From: Bog-756 sp963835465
GTDB lineage: Bacteria > Actinomycetota > Acidimicrobiia > Acidimicrobiales > RAAP-2
Reading direction: 5' to 3'
Length of the DNA: 64,000 bases
Assembly: GCA_963835465.1 (NCBI GenBank)
Contig: CAWIFR010000005.1
Coordinates: 372,001 to 436,000 of the forward strand
Below, piece by piece: positions 31,019 through 40,678 of the stretch. Made by a program: the position numbers and the translations under genes. How positions within the stretch are numbered: position 1 is the stretch's first letter; every line of letters begins with the position of its first letter. Below the pieces are notes generated by a model. That model ran no database searches, was not told where the DNA came from, and saw only the letters and a program-made list of their open reading frames with translations.

Positions 31019-31399
31019 CTACTGCCTTTCGATAGCTTGTTGGAGATCCGAAAGGAACACTGAGAAGTCTGCAATCAGCACCCACAACTGGTGCCCTAAA
31101 GCCGCTGCATCGGCGTAGTCAGGCTTATTGGGGGCAGCTTCCAGCGCTTAAGCCAATAAGCCATACCTCTCGACTAGGCCATTGAGACGATCGGCCATGT
31201 CGGGATCCGGGCATGGGTCCGATTCAAGTCTGCTGCGTTCGGCAGCGGTTGCTGCCACTAACTGGTCAGCGCTTGCCGACTTGGCTTCGTCGCCAAGTCT
31301 CAGGGCTTCTGCCGCATGACTGGCCGCAGCTATCAGAGCAATGAAGTCAGGATTCTGATCGTCCGCCCACTTCCGCAGACCGTCGCATCTTGGACTCAC
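31019..31399 (-). CDS. Hypothetical small protein with an in-frame stop
   Basis: GTG at 31399 follows GGGAGAG and begins MSPRCDGLRKWADDQNPDFI. The first frame gives 83 mostly helical, Ala-rich residues ending in LVERYGLLA and a TAA at 31148-31150. The same frame then continues open for 42 more codons (starting ALEAAPNKPDYADAAALGHQ, ending LSDLQQAIERQ) to a TAG at 31019. The continuation has protein-like composition and no start codon of its own in its first 20 codons, so the stop may have split a gene of about 126 codons. Base composition is less GC-rich than in neighbours. The family is unknown. Confidence 0.4.
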
Positions 31400-31561
31400 A
31401 GCTCTCCCGACCTCGTCGGGTGAATTCTACCGAAGGGCAAATCGGACCTAACTCACACGTCTCTCAGGGCCCTCGAGCAGGAAAGGGAGCGCCCGCACTC
31501 TGAGGCACCGCGGGCTCGTGGATGCCACTGACGGCCCGAAGCGGCCACCCTGGCAACCAAC

Positions 31562-32404
31562 TCACGCCACCCAGGTACTGGTCTCCCCCACGACAGCCGA
31601 CCCGTCGAGATCGCTGATCTTGGTGGCCACGAAGGCTTCGGCCCACGGTCCGGTCTGGACCCGCAGGGCGGGCGACTCGGCCTGGAGCACACCCATGATG
31701 ACCTCGGCCACCTGGTCGGCCGTCTGAGCGGCATCGGACCCGAACTGGGCCATGACCCGGTTGAGGTAGGCCTGCATGGCCGGCAGGTACGGGCCGGCGG
31801 CCTCGAACATGGCCCCGATGTCGGCACCCACGTTGTTGACGAACTCGGTGGCGACGGGACCGGGCTCGATGATGGACACCGCCACGCCGACCGTCCCCGC
31901 CACCGGGGCCAGGCTCTCCAGGAACCCCTCGACGGCGAACTTGGCCGCACAGTAGGCCTCGTTGAAGGGCTGACCCACCGCGCCGCCCACACTCGACACC
32001 GTGATGACCCTCCCGCCGGCATCCCGCAGGTGGGGCATCGCCGCTTTGGTCATGGCCACCACGCTGAAGTAGTTGACCTCCATGACCCGCCGCATGTCGG
32101 CCATCGGCACCTGCTCGATGGTGCCCACGTAGCCGGCCCCGGCGTTGTTGACCAACGCGTCGAGCTGACCGTGCTCGGCCACTACGCCGGCGATGCAGGA
32201 CTCGACGGCGTCGGCGTCGGTGACGTCGAGGAGGCGGACGTCGAGGTCGACACCGGCCTCGGCCGCGGCCGACCGCAGGGCACCGTCACGGTCGGGATTC
32301 CGCAAGGTGGCGACGGTGCTGTAGCCGGCGCGGGCGGCGGCGACCGCTGTGGCCAGACCGATGCCCGACGAGGTACCGGTGACGAGGAGAACGGGCTTGG
32401 GCAT
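31562..32404 (-). CDS. Short-chain dehydrogenase/reductase
   Basis: The 280-residue classical SDR has the NAD(P)-binding motif LLVTGTSSGIGLATAVAAAR, LVNNAGAGYVGTIEQVPM, and the catalytic Ser, Tyr and Lys in VITVSSVGGAVGQPFNEAYC-AAKFAVEG. ATG at 32404 follows a GAAAGG ribosome binding site. It diverges from a cytochrome P450 gene, and the short gap contains the palindrome CCCGATCGGG at 32489-32498, which suggests joint control. The alcohol or ketone substrate is unknown. Confidence 0.9.
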   Translation of the reverse strand: MPKPVLLVTGTSSGIGLATAVAAARAGYSTVATLRNPDRDGALRSAAAEAGVDLDVRLLDVTDADAVESCIAGVVAEHGQLDALVNNAGAGYVGTIEQVPMADMRRVMEVNYFSVVAMTKAAMPHLRDAGGRVITVSSVGGAVGQPFNEAYCAAKFAVEGFLESLAPVAGTVGVAVSIIEPGPVATEFVNNVGADIGAMFEAAGPYLPAMQAYLNRVMAQFGSDAAQTADQVAEVIMGVLQAESPALRVQTGPWAEAFVATKISDLDGSAVVGETSTWVA

Positions 32405-32552
32405 GGGTCGACCTTTCGGAGGGGGCCGCCCCACAGTAGAGAGGATGCCCGGTCCCCGACAACGCCCCTCCCGCCCGGTTGCCTCGGTCCCGATCGGGTC
32501 CGCGCCCGCCCCCCAGACGGAGGACCAGGGTCGTCGCGGCCTCCCGCCCCGG

Positions 32553-32558
32553 TACGAT
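32553..32558 (+). promoter_or_regulatory. Putative -10 element of the cytochrome P450 gene
   Basis: TACGAT ends nine bases before the GTG start at 32567, so the transcript would begin at or next to the start codon (leaderless), a common arrangement in actinobacteria. Confidence 0.4.
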
Positions 32559-32566
32559 CGACGGCG

Positions 32567-33861
32567 GTGACCTCCCCGACGACGCCCCCGGCGACCGATC
32601 AGGCGATGGCTGGGCCCGCGGGTCCGGCCGCCACCGGCCATCTGGTCTTCGACCCGTTCGACCCCACGTGGTCGAGCGACCCCTTCCCGCTCTACGCCGA
32701 TCTGCGGGAGCGGGCCCCCATCCACCGGAACCAGATGGGCTTCTGGGTGGTGACCCGCCACCAGGACTGCCTGGCCATCCTCCGTGACCGTCGGGCCAGC
32801 TCCGACAGCCTGAACGTGGCCGTCGAGCGCATGCCCGAGGGCTTCCGCACCCCGCTGGCCGAGGACGATCCGGTGGCCACGGCCATGCTGGAGATGCGCC
32901 CGTTCCTCTTCCGGGACCCGCCCGACCACACCCGGCTGCGTGGGCTGGTGTCCAAGGCCTTCACTCCCAAGGTGGTCGAGTCGCTCCGGACCGGGACCCA
33001 GCGCGTGGTGGACGAGCTGCTCGACTCGGCCATGGAACACGACGAGGTCGACCTGCTCGAGGCCTTCGCCTACCCACTTCCGGTCCGGGTCATCTGCGAT
33101 CTCCTGGGCGTGCCGCTGGAGGACCAGGACCGGTTCAAGGGCTGGTCCGACGCGCTGGCCCGTGGGCTCGACCCTGATTTCCTGCTGACCGAGGAGGTCA
33201 TCGCCGCGCGGGCGAGGCGGTGCTGCAGTTCGCCCAGTACTTCTTCGAACTCCTGGCCGAACGGAAGCGCAACCCCGGCGACGATCTGCTCAGCCGGCTG
33301 GTGGCCGCCGAGGACGGGGGGACGGTGCTGAGCGAGACCGAGATGCTGTCCACCTGCATCCTGCTGCTGGTGGCCGGGCACGAGACGACGGTCAACCTGA
33401 TCTCCGGAGGGACGCTGGCCCTGCTGCGCCACCCCGACCAGCTGGAGCGGTTCCGGACCGACCCGGGGGTGGCCCGCAGCGGCGTGGAGGAGATGCTGCG
33501 CTACGTATCGCCGGTCCAGCTGACCGGCCGTGCCCTCACCGAGGCGTGCGAGTTCGGAGGCGTGGCCTTCGAGGCCGGAGACTTCGCCATGCTGCTGCTG
33601 GCCTCGGGCAACCACGACCCCGAGCAGTTCGACGATCCCGAGGCGTTCGATGTGACCCGCAATCCCAACAACCACCTGGGGTTCGGCTTCGGCATCCATC
33701 ACTGCCTGGGGGCACCCCTGGCCCGGATGGAGACCCAGGTGGCCCTCACCTCCCTGGTGCGGCGGGCCCCCGACCTGGCCCTCGCCGTGGACGACGTGGA
33801 CTACAAGTCCAACGTGGTCCTCCGGGGCATGGTCTCGCTGCCGGTGGCCATGCGGGGTTGA
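32567..33861 (+). CDS. Cytochrome P450 (one frameshift)
   Basis: This soluble bacterial P450 has 431 residues after repair. The N-terminal half includes FDPFDPTWSSDPFPLYADLR and FLFRDPPDHTRLRGLVSKAF with the C-helix heme-propionate contacts. The second half has the I-helix LLLVAGHETTVNLI with the oxygen-activating acid-alcohol pair, the K-helix EEMLRYVSPVQ and the heme loop FGFGIHHCLGAPLARME with the Cys ligand. One base is missing near 33208-33212 in a G/C run; restoring it gives IAARGEAVLQFAQYF. Redox partners and substrate are unknown. The ferredoxin at 16.3 kb is a two-cluster type and an uncertain partner. Confidence 0.9.
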
Positions 33862-33891
33862 CCGGCAGCGGTCAGGCCGCCCCGGTCCTAC

Positions 33892-34767
33892 TCAGGACGC
33901 CGCCGCCCGGTCGAACACCGGCTGCAGGTCGTCGAGGGCCTTCCTCACGTCCTCCTCGCTGAACGGGAGGAGCAGTGCCGCCACCGCGTCGGCGCCGGCC
34001 TCGGCGTACCGACCGGCGATCTCGCCGTCGAGGGGCTGGAAGTAGGGGCAGACGGTGATGGTCACGTCGGCGCGGGTGCGGCCCTGATCGGCCAGCAGGC
34101 CGTCCAGTGCGGCCAGCGGCTCGGCCAACTGCTCGGGGGTCCGGTTGAAGGTGTGCCATCCCTGCCCGGCCCGGGCCACCCGGCGCAGCGCCGCCGGCGA
34201 CTCCCCGCCGATGTGGATCGGTGGGTGGGGTTGCTGGACGGGCTTGGGAAACATCTGGCAGGGGTCGAGTGAGTAGAACTCGCCCTCGTAGGCCGAGGTC
34301 TCGTCGCACCACAGCGTGGTCAGCACCTCGAGGTACTCGTCGGTCCGCTTGCCGCGTCGGGCCCAGGGGACGTTCACGGCGTTGAACTCCTCCTCCAACC
34401 ATCCGACACCGACACCGAGGTCGACCCGGCCGTTGGACAGCCAGTCGAGGGTGGAGACCTCCTTGGCCGTGTAGACCGGGTTGCGCTGGGGGAGCAGCAC
34501 CATCGCCGTGCCCAGCCGGGTGGCGGTGGTGTGGGCGGCCAGGAAGGACAGGGTGGTCAGCGGCTCCAACAGGCCGGTCCCGGGCGGGGCCGGGATGCGA
34601 CCGTCCTCGGCGTAGGGGTAGGAGGAGGCGTACTCCTCGAACAGGACGACGTGCTCGCCCACCCAGATGGTGCCCACACCGCGTTGCTCGGCCTCCTCGG
34701 CGATGACGGCCAGGAGCTCGGGCGTGGAGATGGGACTGGCGGTGGGCACCCACAGGTCGACGCGCAC
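33892..34767 (-). CDS. LLM-class, probably F420-dependent oxidoreductase
   Basis: The 291-residue luciferase-like TIM barrel resembles the TIGR03619-type F420 group. Segments seen are TIWVGEHVVLFEEYASSYPY, TTLSFLAAHTTATRLGTAMV, GRVDLGVGVGWLEEEFNAVN and PHPPIHIGGESPAALRRVAR. It lies 103 bases upstream of, and on the same strand as, an amidase gene region transcribed toward it, so both may belong to one catabolic unit. The substrate is unknown. Confidence 0.85.
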   Translation of the reverse strand: MRVDLWVPTASPISTPELLAVIAEEAEQRGVGTIWVGEHVVLFEEYASSYPYAEDGRIPAPPGTGLLEPLTTLSFLAAHTTATRLGTAMVLLPQRNPVYTAKEVSTLDWLSNGRVDLGVGVGWLEEEFNAVNVPWARRGKRTDEYLEVLTTLWCDETSAYEGEFYSLDPCQMFPKPVQQPHPPIHIGGESPAALRRVARAGQGWHTFNRTPEQLAEPLAALDGLLADQGRTRADVTITVCPYFQPLDGEIAGRYAEAGADAVAALLLPFSEEDVRKALDDLQPVFDRAAAS

Positions 34768-34870
34768 GAGGACTCCTTCACGGACAGTGACGACGGTGAC
34801 GACGGGGACGGACGATGGCGGGACGGGCAGGACGGTAGCCGCCGGGCCTGTGCGGGTCCAGCGGCGCGAC

Positions 34871-36284
34871 TCAGACCGGGGCGGCCGGCGCGACCAGTGG
34901 CCACGGCTGCTCCCGCTCGGCCCGCCGGGCCAGGTCCAACAGGAGCTGTTCCTCGTGGTGGCGCCCGATGATCTGCAGGCCGACGGGCAGCCCGTCCACC
35001 GTCCCGGCCGGGATGGACACGGCCGGGTTGCCGGTCAGGTTGGCCGGGATGGTGAGCGCCCCGTTGTTGCCCAGGGCCCGGTTGAACCCGTACTCCTTGA
35101 TCAGGTCGATGTCGCCCACCGTGGTGGGCATGGGCCCGGTGGCCGAGAAGGCGGTGTCGGGATTGGTGGCGCAGAAGACGAAGTCGGTCTGCTCGAACAG
35201 TTCGGCCATCTGCTCGTTGATGTCGATCCGGAACATCTCGGTCTTGCCGGCCGTCTGCACGTCGAGGTTGTGGGTGGCCAGATTGAGCCCGAGCTGGATC
35301 TCCGGGGTGAGGTCGTCGTTGCACGCCGGGTAGCGGTCCCCGAGCTCTCCGGCCAGGCCGACCACGTTGGACATGACCCATTCGAGGCCGCCCTGGGGGA
35401 GGTCGACCACCACGTCGACCCGCCGCAGGCCGGCCGAGGCGATGAGGGTCTCGGCCAGCGAGGTGATGAGGGTGGCGCCCCGGGGCTCCACGATGGCCGC
35501 TCCGAGGTCGACGGCGATGACCGCCCGCTTGCCGGCGAGGTCGAAGGAGTCGAGGCCCGCCTCCCAGCCCTCCACCCGGGGAAGGCTCAGGGTGTCGTTG
35601 GGGTGGAAGCCGTTGCAGACGTCGAACCAGCGGGCGGTGTCCCGGACCGACCGCGACAGGCAGCCCACCACCACGGTGAGCGGGGGCTGGAGGGTGCCGG
35701 GCCCCCGGGGGATGCGGCCGTAGGTGGCCTTCAGGCCGAACAGGCCGGTGAAGCCGGCGGGGATCCGGATGGAGCCACCCCCGTCCCCGCCGCTGGCGAT
35801 GGGCAGGAGGCCGCCGGCCACGGCCGCCGCCGTGCCGCCGGACGACCCACCGGGCGTGCGCTCGGGGTTCCACGGGTTGCGGGTGGTCCCGTGCAGCTTG
35901 GTGTTGGTGCAGTTGATGCCGCCGAACTCCGAGGCCGTGGTCTGGGCGGCGAGTACCGCGCCGGCGGCCCGGAGCCGGGTGACCTGGGTGGAGTCGTGAT
36001 CGGAGATGCGGTCGGCGAAGACCAGGGAGGCCTCGGTGAAGGGCCAGCTGGGCGACCGGCTCCAACTCCTTGATGCCCATGGGCACCCCCCCGAAGGGCA
36101 GAGAGACGTCGGCCTCGGCCGCGGCGGCGCGGGCCGCCTCCACGGCCACGTGGCTGACGGCGTTGAGTCCGGAGGCGTCGATGGCGGCCAGGGAGGCGTC
36201 CAACGCTTCGGTCGGGGACAGGGTGCCGGCCCGGTAGGCGTCCACCAGGGAGCAGGCATCGTCAAGCCAGGGCTGATCGGTCAT
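34871..36284 (-). CDS. Amidase-signature hydrolase (one frameshift)
   Basis: The 470-residue enzyme carries the Ser-Ser-Lys triad: Lys in GGVPMGIKELEPV, the Gly/Ser loop RTPGGSSGGTAAAVAGG, and GGDGGGSIRIPAGFTGLFGL with the nucleophile Ser. The C-terminal part VSIPAGTVDGLPVGLQIIG is also typical. One indel near 36050 shifts the frame between PVAQLA and PFTEASLVFADR. The total length then is exactly one base too long, so one extra base explains it. ATG at 36284 gives MTDQPWLDDACSLVDAYRAG. The amide substrate cannot be predicted. Confidence 0.87.
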
Positions 36285-36416
36285 GGACGTCGACGCTACT
36301 GGCCCGACGGGTCGGGTGGAGGGGCGGGCCACGGGTCAGGAGGGGCGGGGGTCCACCCGCCGGGAATTGCGCCGTCGGTGCAGTCGACGAGGGGGATCAG
36401 TGTCTAGCGTGTAGCC

Positions 36417-37265
36417 ATGAGCCCCGATCCCATCCCGGACGAAGTGGACAACAGCGCCATCGGTGACGTGCAGCCCGACAAGGCCAAGGCCGAGCCGCAG
36501 CACCCCTTCACCCTCGCCGTCGACATCGGCGGCACCGGCCTGAAGGCCTCCGTCCTCGACGCCTCGGGGGCCATGGTGGCCGACCGGGTGCGGGTCCCCA
36601 CCGCCTACCCCCTGCCCCCCGAGAAGCTGGTCACGATGCTGACCCGGCTGGTGGCCCCGCTGCCCAAGGCCGAGCGGGCATCGGTCGGATTCCCCGGCAT
36701 GGTGCGGGACGGGCTGGTGCTGTCGGCCCCCCACTTCTCCACCAAGAACGGCCCGGGCAGTGCCGTCGACCCGGACCTGGCCAAGCAGTGGTCGGAGTTC
36801 GACCTGTCCTCCGAGCTCACCCGGACCTTCGAGCTGCCCACCAAGGTGGCCAACGACGCCGACATCCAGGGGGCGGCGGTGATCAAGGGCAAGGGGCTGG
36901 AGCTGGCCATCACCCTGGGCACCGGCTTCGGCACCGGTCTCTTCTACCAGGGCCAGCTCATGCCCCACCTCGAGATCGCCCACCAGCCCTTCCGCAAGGG
37001 CGAGACCTACAACGAGCAGCTGGGCGAGGCCACGCGCAAGGAGATCGGCGAGGAGCGGTGGAACAAGCGGGTCCACAAGGCCATCGCCAACCTCCGGGCC
37101 CTCCTGTTCTTCGACCACCTCTACATCGGGGGAGGGAACTCCCGACGGGTGTCCCGGCACAGCCTGGCCGACGACATCACCATCGTGGACAACACCGCCG
37201 GCATCCTCGGAGGCATCAAGCTCTGGGAGGTGGACCACCTGGCCGTCAACGACGTGGTCCAGTAG
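36417..37265 (+). CDS. ROK-family kinase resembling polyphosphate glucokinase
   Basis: The 282-residue protein has the ROK phosphate loop FTLAVDIGGTGLKASVLDA, VGFPGMVRDG, VANDADIQGAAVIKGKG and LAITLGTGFGTGLFYQGQL. The C-terminal segment ERWNKRVHKAIANLRALLFF followed by DHLYIGGGNSRRV resembles actinobacterial polyphosphate glucokinases, which phosphorylate glucose with polyphosphate or ATP. It is convergent with a CHAD gene, and CHAD domains bind polyphosphate. The link supports the call, but an ATP-only sugar kinase is not excluded. Confidence 0.75.
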   Translation: MSPDPIPDEVDNSAIGDVQPDKAKAEPQHPFTLAVDIGGTGLKASVLDASGAMVADRVRVPTAYPLPPEKLVTMLTRLVAPLPKAERASVGFPGMVRDGLVLSAPHFSTKNGPGSAVDPDLAKQWSEFDLSSELTRTFELPTKVANDADIQGAAVIKGKGLELAITLGTGFGTGLFYQGQLMPHLEIAHQPFRKGETYNEQLGEATRKEIGEERWNKRVHKAIANLRALLFFDHLYIGGGNSRRVSRHSLADDITIVDNTAGILGGIKLWEVDHLAVNDVVQ

Positions 37266-37315
37266 GCACCGGCTGCTCGCCCGAAGGCACAGGGCAGAAC
37301 GGGGCGTGGGCGGGG

Positions 37316-38374
37316 TCAGCCCTGCCAGTCCCGCCAGCGACGCTCGACCACCTTCAGGTCGCGGTTCCACCCCTTGCGGGCCACCGACGCCGCCTCCCGT
37401 TGCATTCCGACCAGGGCGGCCACCGGCTCCCGCAGGTCGCGGTACTCGTCGGCCAGGTCCTCGAACCAGTCGATCGAGTAGCAGGCGTCGTGCAGGTCGC
37501 CGAGCTTGCTCTGGAGCGACTCGGCGGCCCGGGCCGTCTTCTTCGCCGGGCCGCCCTCGACCAGGGCCACCGTCTCGCATCCGTAGCGGAGATCCTTCAG
37601 CCGGATGCGGAGCTTGTGGAGGTTGGCATCGCTCTTGTCCTTGCGGGTGGCGCGGGCCGCGCCCCGTAGGTCGTGCCAGGCTCGGTGGAGCATCACCGGC
37701 AGGAGCTCGCCGGCCGGCTTCTTCGCCTTGGCCTTGAACTCGGGTCCGTCCCACAGGACCAGCATCTGTTCGTTGAGTTGGAGCCGTCGGGTCCCGCTCC
37801 GTTCGCTGGCCACGTCGGCCAGGGCGGCGGCCATCCGCATCCCCACCACCGAGTCCAGCCGGTCCACCGCGTCGGGATCGAGCACCTCGGGTCCCTTCAG
37901 GTTGACGATGTCCGAGAGGATGTGGAGGTCGCGGACCTGTCCCAGCCGCCCCCCGTACCAGGCCAGCTCGGCTCGCAGGGAGGTGCCCCAGGCCGGGTCG
38001 AGGAGCAGGCGAAAGGTGCGCAGGTTGGAGCGGACGCGGCGGAGCGCAACCCGGCTCTGGTGCACCCGCTCGACCTCACCGGCCTGGCGTTGGCCGCCGC
38101 CCGACGACGTCGAGGCCGACTGGGCCCACAGCGGTCGGTCGGCCAGGCGGACGCTGAGTGGGCCCACCGAGCCGTTGGCGACCGGGGCGTCGAGCACCTC
38201 CTCGTCCATGTCGTTGAGGAGAAAGGTGCGTGCGGCCTGGGCCAGGGTCCGGTGCAGGACCATGCCCGCCGTGGGATCGGCGAGATTGGCGTCCAGGACG
38301 GCGCTGATCCGGTCGATGGACGCCGAGGGCTCGCTCGAGCTGCGCTGCTTCTTCGAACTCGGCGCGGTAGCCAT
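37316..38374 (-). CDS. CHAD-domain protein
   Basis: The 352-residue protein is an all-helical CHAD (conserved histidine alpha-helical) domain, known to bind polyphosphate. Typical basic and His positions are VHQSRVALRRVRSNLRTFRL, YGGRLGQVRDLHILSDIV and ANLHKLRIRLKDLRYGCETV, then LQSKLGDLHDACYSIDWFED. ATG at 38374 begins MATAPSSKKQRSSSEP, a polar tail. It ends 50 bases from the stop of the ROK kinase gene. No CYTH triphosphatase domain is fused. Confidence 0.87.
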   Translation of the reverse strand: MATAPSSKKQRSSSEPSASIDRISAVLDANLADPTAGMVLHRTLAQAARTFLLNDMDEEVLDAPVANGSVGPLSVRLADRPLWAQSASTSSGGGQRQAGEVERVHQSRVALRRVRSNLRTFRLLLDPAWGTSLRAELAWYGGRLGQVRDLHILSDIVNLKGPEVLDPDAVDRLDSVVGMRMAAALADVASERSGTRRLQLNEQMLVLWDGPEFKAKAKKPAGELLPVMLHRAWHDLRGAARATRKDKSDANLHKLRIRLKDLRYGCETVALVEGGPAKKTARAAESLQSKLGDLHDACYSIDWFEDLADEYRDLREPVAALVGMQREAASVARKGWNRDLKVVERRWRDWQG

Positions 38375-38502
38375 GCCCACAACCTCCCGGGCACAGCGTA
38401 GGAGGTCTGGGTGGCGCAGACGCCCCACGGGGTGTCGACGAAGCCGGGAGCACGCCCGGGGTCCCGGGGGAGTGGGGCGGGCGCCCGTCTACTGTTGCCC
38501 CC

Positions 38503-39447
38503 ATGTTCGCCGTCACCATCGTGGAGGGCTCACTCGCCTGGAAGGAGCACCCCGATCCCGATCCGGGTCCCGGCGACCTGCTGGTGGCCGTGCGGGCCGC
38601 CGGCGTCAACGCCGCCGACCTCATGCAGCGCCGGGGCCTCTATCCGGCCCCCCCGGGTGCACCGGCCGACATCCCCGGACTGGAGCTCGCCGGCGAGGTG
38701 GTGGCCGTCGGGGGCGAGACGTCGCGCTTCGGGGTCGGCGACCGGGTCATGGCCATCACCGGCGGCGGGGGTCAGGGCCAACTGGCGGTAGTGCCCGAGA
38801 CCATCGCCCTCCCCGTTCCCGATCCGGTGGGATGGGACCGGGCCGGCGGGTTCCCCGAGGCGTTCTCCACCGCCTATGACGCCCTCTTCTCGCAGGCCGG
38901 GCTGGCCGCCGGTGAGCGGGTCCTGATCTCCGGCGCGGCCGGAGGGGTCGGCACCGCCGCCGTGCAGCTGGCTCACGCCGCCAGAACCTACGTGGTGGCC
39001 TCGGTGCGGAACCCGGAGCGTCGGGACGAGGTGGCCCGACTCGGGGCCGACCAGGTCATCGACCCCGACGAGGTGGGGGAGCACGGACCCTATGACGTGT
39101 CGCTCGAGCTGGTGGGTGGGCCGAATGTGGCCACCACCCTCCCATTCATGGCCGTGGGCGGTCGCACCGTGGTCATCGGCGTGGGTGCCGGGGCCAAGAT
39201 CGAGCTCAACCTGCTGGCCCTGATGGCCAGCCGGTCCACCATCGGCGGCTCGATGCTGCGGGCCCGCACGGTCGAGGAGAAGTCGGCGGTGGCCCGACTG
39301 GTCGAGGAGCACGCCGTCTCGCTCTTGGCCGACGGCGCAGTCGATGTGCCGGTGGCCGAACGCTTCCCGATGGCCCGGGCCGAGGAGGCCTACGAACGGT
39401 TCGCCGGCGGGGGCAAGTTCGGGAAGATCGTGCTCGTGGCCGAGTGA
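38503..39447 (+). CDS. Quinone oxidoreductase-like MDR protein
   Basis: The 314-residue member of the zinc-independent medium-chain dehydrogenase family has AAGVNAADLMQRRGLYPAPP, the cofactor motif VLISGAAGGVGTAAVQLAH, and no structural-zinc Cys cluster. FPEAFSTAYDALFSQAGLAA is the usual hinge. It probably reduces quinones or enones with NADPH. It stands alone between the CHAD gene and the thiolase block. Confidence 0.87.
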   Translation: MFAVTIVEGSLAWKEHPDPDPGPGDLLVAVRAAGVNAADLMQRRGLYPAPPGAPADIPGLELAGEVVAVGGETSRFGVGDRVMAITGGGGQGQLAVVPETIALPVPDPVGWDRAGGFPEAFSTAYDALFSQAGLAAGERVLISGAAGGVGTAAVQLAHAARTYVVASVRNPERRDEVARLGADQVIDPDEVGEHGPYDVSLELVGGPNVATTLPFMAVGGRTVVIGVGAGAKIELNLLALMASRSTIGGSMLRARTVEEKSAVARLVEEHAVSLLADGAVDVPVAERFPMARAEEAYERFAGGGKFGKIVLVAE

Positions 39448-39478
39448 GGCGGTGGGCGGCCGCCCCGGGCCCGTAGGC

Positions 39479-40678
39479 CTACCGGGAGACGATGACCGAC
39501 GAGCCGTGCCCGAACAGGCCCTGGTTGGCGGTGATCCCGACCCTGGCCCCCTCGACCTGACGGGCCCCGGCCCGGCCCCGGAGCTGCCAGACCAGTTCGC
39601 ACACCTGGGCGATGGCCTGGGCGGGGATGGCCTCCCCGAAGCAGGACAGGCCCCCGCTCGGGTTCACCGGCACGCGGCCGCCGATGGTGGTGTCGCCGTC
39701 GCGGAGGAGGCGCTCGGCCTCACCCTCCTTGCACAGCAGGATGTCCTCGTACCAGTCGAGCTCCAGGGCGGAGGAGAGGTCGTAGACCTCGGCCAGGCTC
39801 ACGTCCTCGGGACCGATGCCCGCCTCCTCGTAGGCGGCGATGGCCACCGACTGCTTGAAGCCCGGGCCGACGTGGTCGGTGGTGGCGGCCGAGTCGGTGG
39901 TGATGCCGGGCATGTCCAACACGGTCTGGGGGAAGGTCGGGGTGACCGTCGAGACGGCGTCGATGGTGACCAGGTCGTCGGTGCCGGCGTGGCGCCTGGC
40001 GTACTCCAGGCTGGTGAGGACGACGGCCGCCCCGCCGTCCGAGGTGGCGCAGATCTCGAGCAGCCGGAGCGGGTCGGCCACCATGGGGGAGGCCAGCACC
40101 TCATCCGCGGTCACCGCCTTGCGGTAGCGGGCGTTCGGGTTCTCCAGACCGGCGTGGGCGTTCTTCACCTTGACGGCGGCGAAGTCGGCCTCGGTGGCCC
40201 CGAACAGCTCCATGCGGCGGCGGGCGTAGAGGGCGAAGTAGGTCGGGTTGGTGGCCCCGATGAGGTGGAATCGCAGCCAGTCGGGGTCGTCCTTGCGCTC
40301 GCCGCCCACGGGCTTGAAGAAGCCCTTGGGGGTGGTGTCGGCCCCGACCACGAGGGCCACGTCGCACAGCCCGGCCAGGATCTGGGCCCGGGCGTTGTTG
40401 ATGGCCTGGGCCCCCGACGCGCAGGCGGCATAGGCCGAGGACACGCGGGCCCCGGTCCACCCGAGGGCCTGGGCGAAGGTGGCTCCGGCGATGAAGCCGG
40501 GGTAACCGTTGCGGATGGTGTCGGCGCCGGCCACGTACTGGACGTCGGTCCAAGGCAGGTCGGCCTCGGCCAGGGCGTCCCCGGCGGCGGCCAACCCGTA
40601 CTCCACGAAGTTGCGCCCCCACTTCCCCCAGGGGTGCATGCCGGCCCCGAGTACGGCGACCCGCTTGTCGTCAGGCAT
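39479..40678 (-). CDS. Thiolase-like lipid-transfer (SCP-x type) protein
   Basis: The 399-residue thiolase-fold protein has the nucleophile Cys in YAACASGAQAINNARAQILA and LVVGADTTPKGFF. The C-terminal segment NPSGGLSCFGEAIPAQAIAQ replaces the usual Gly-His-Pro motif, so classical thiolysis is doubtful; related Ltp proteins act as retro-aldolases on steroid or branched side chains with a DUF35 partner. It overlaps that partner gene by eight bases. An activity on acyl-CoA is likely; the exact substrate is not shown by sequence. Confidence 0.82.
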   Translation of the reverse strand: MPDDKRVAVLGAGMHPWGKWGRNFVEYGLAAAGDALAEADLPWTDVQYVAGADTIRNGYPGFIAGATFAQALGWTGARVSSAYAACASGAQAINNARAQILAGLCDVALVVGADTTPKGFFKPVGGERKDDPDWLRFHLIGATNPTYFALYARRRMELFGATEADFAAVKVKNAHAGLENPNARYRKAVTADEVLASPMVADPLRLLEICATSDGGAAVVLTSLEYARRHAGTDDLVTIDAVSTVTPTFPQTVLDMPGITTDSAATTDHVGPGFKQSVAIAAYEEAGIGPEDVSLAEVYDLSSALELDWYEDILLCKEGEAERLLRDGDTTIGGRVPVNPSGGLSCFGEAIPAQAIAQVCELVWQLRGRAGARQVEGARVGITANQGLFGHGSSVIVSR

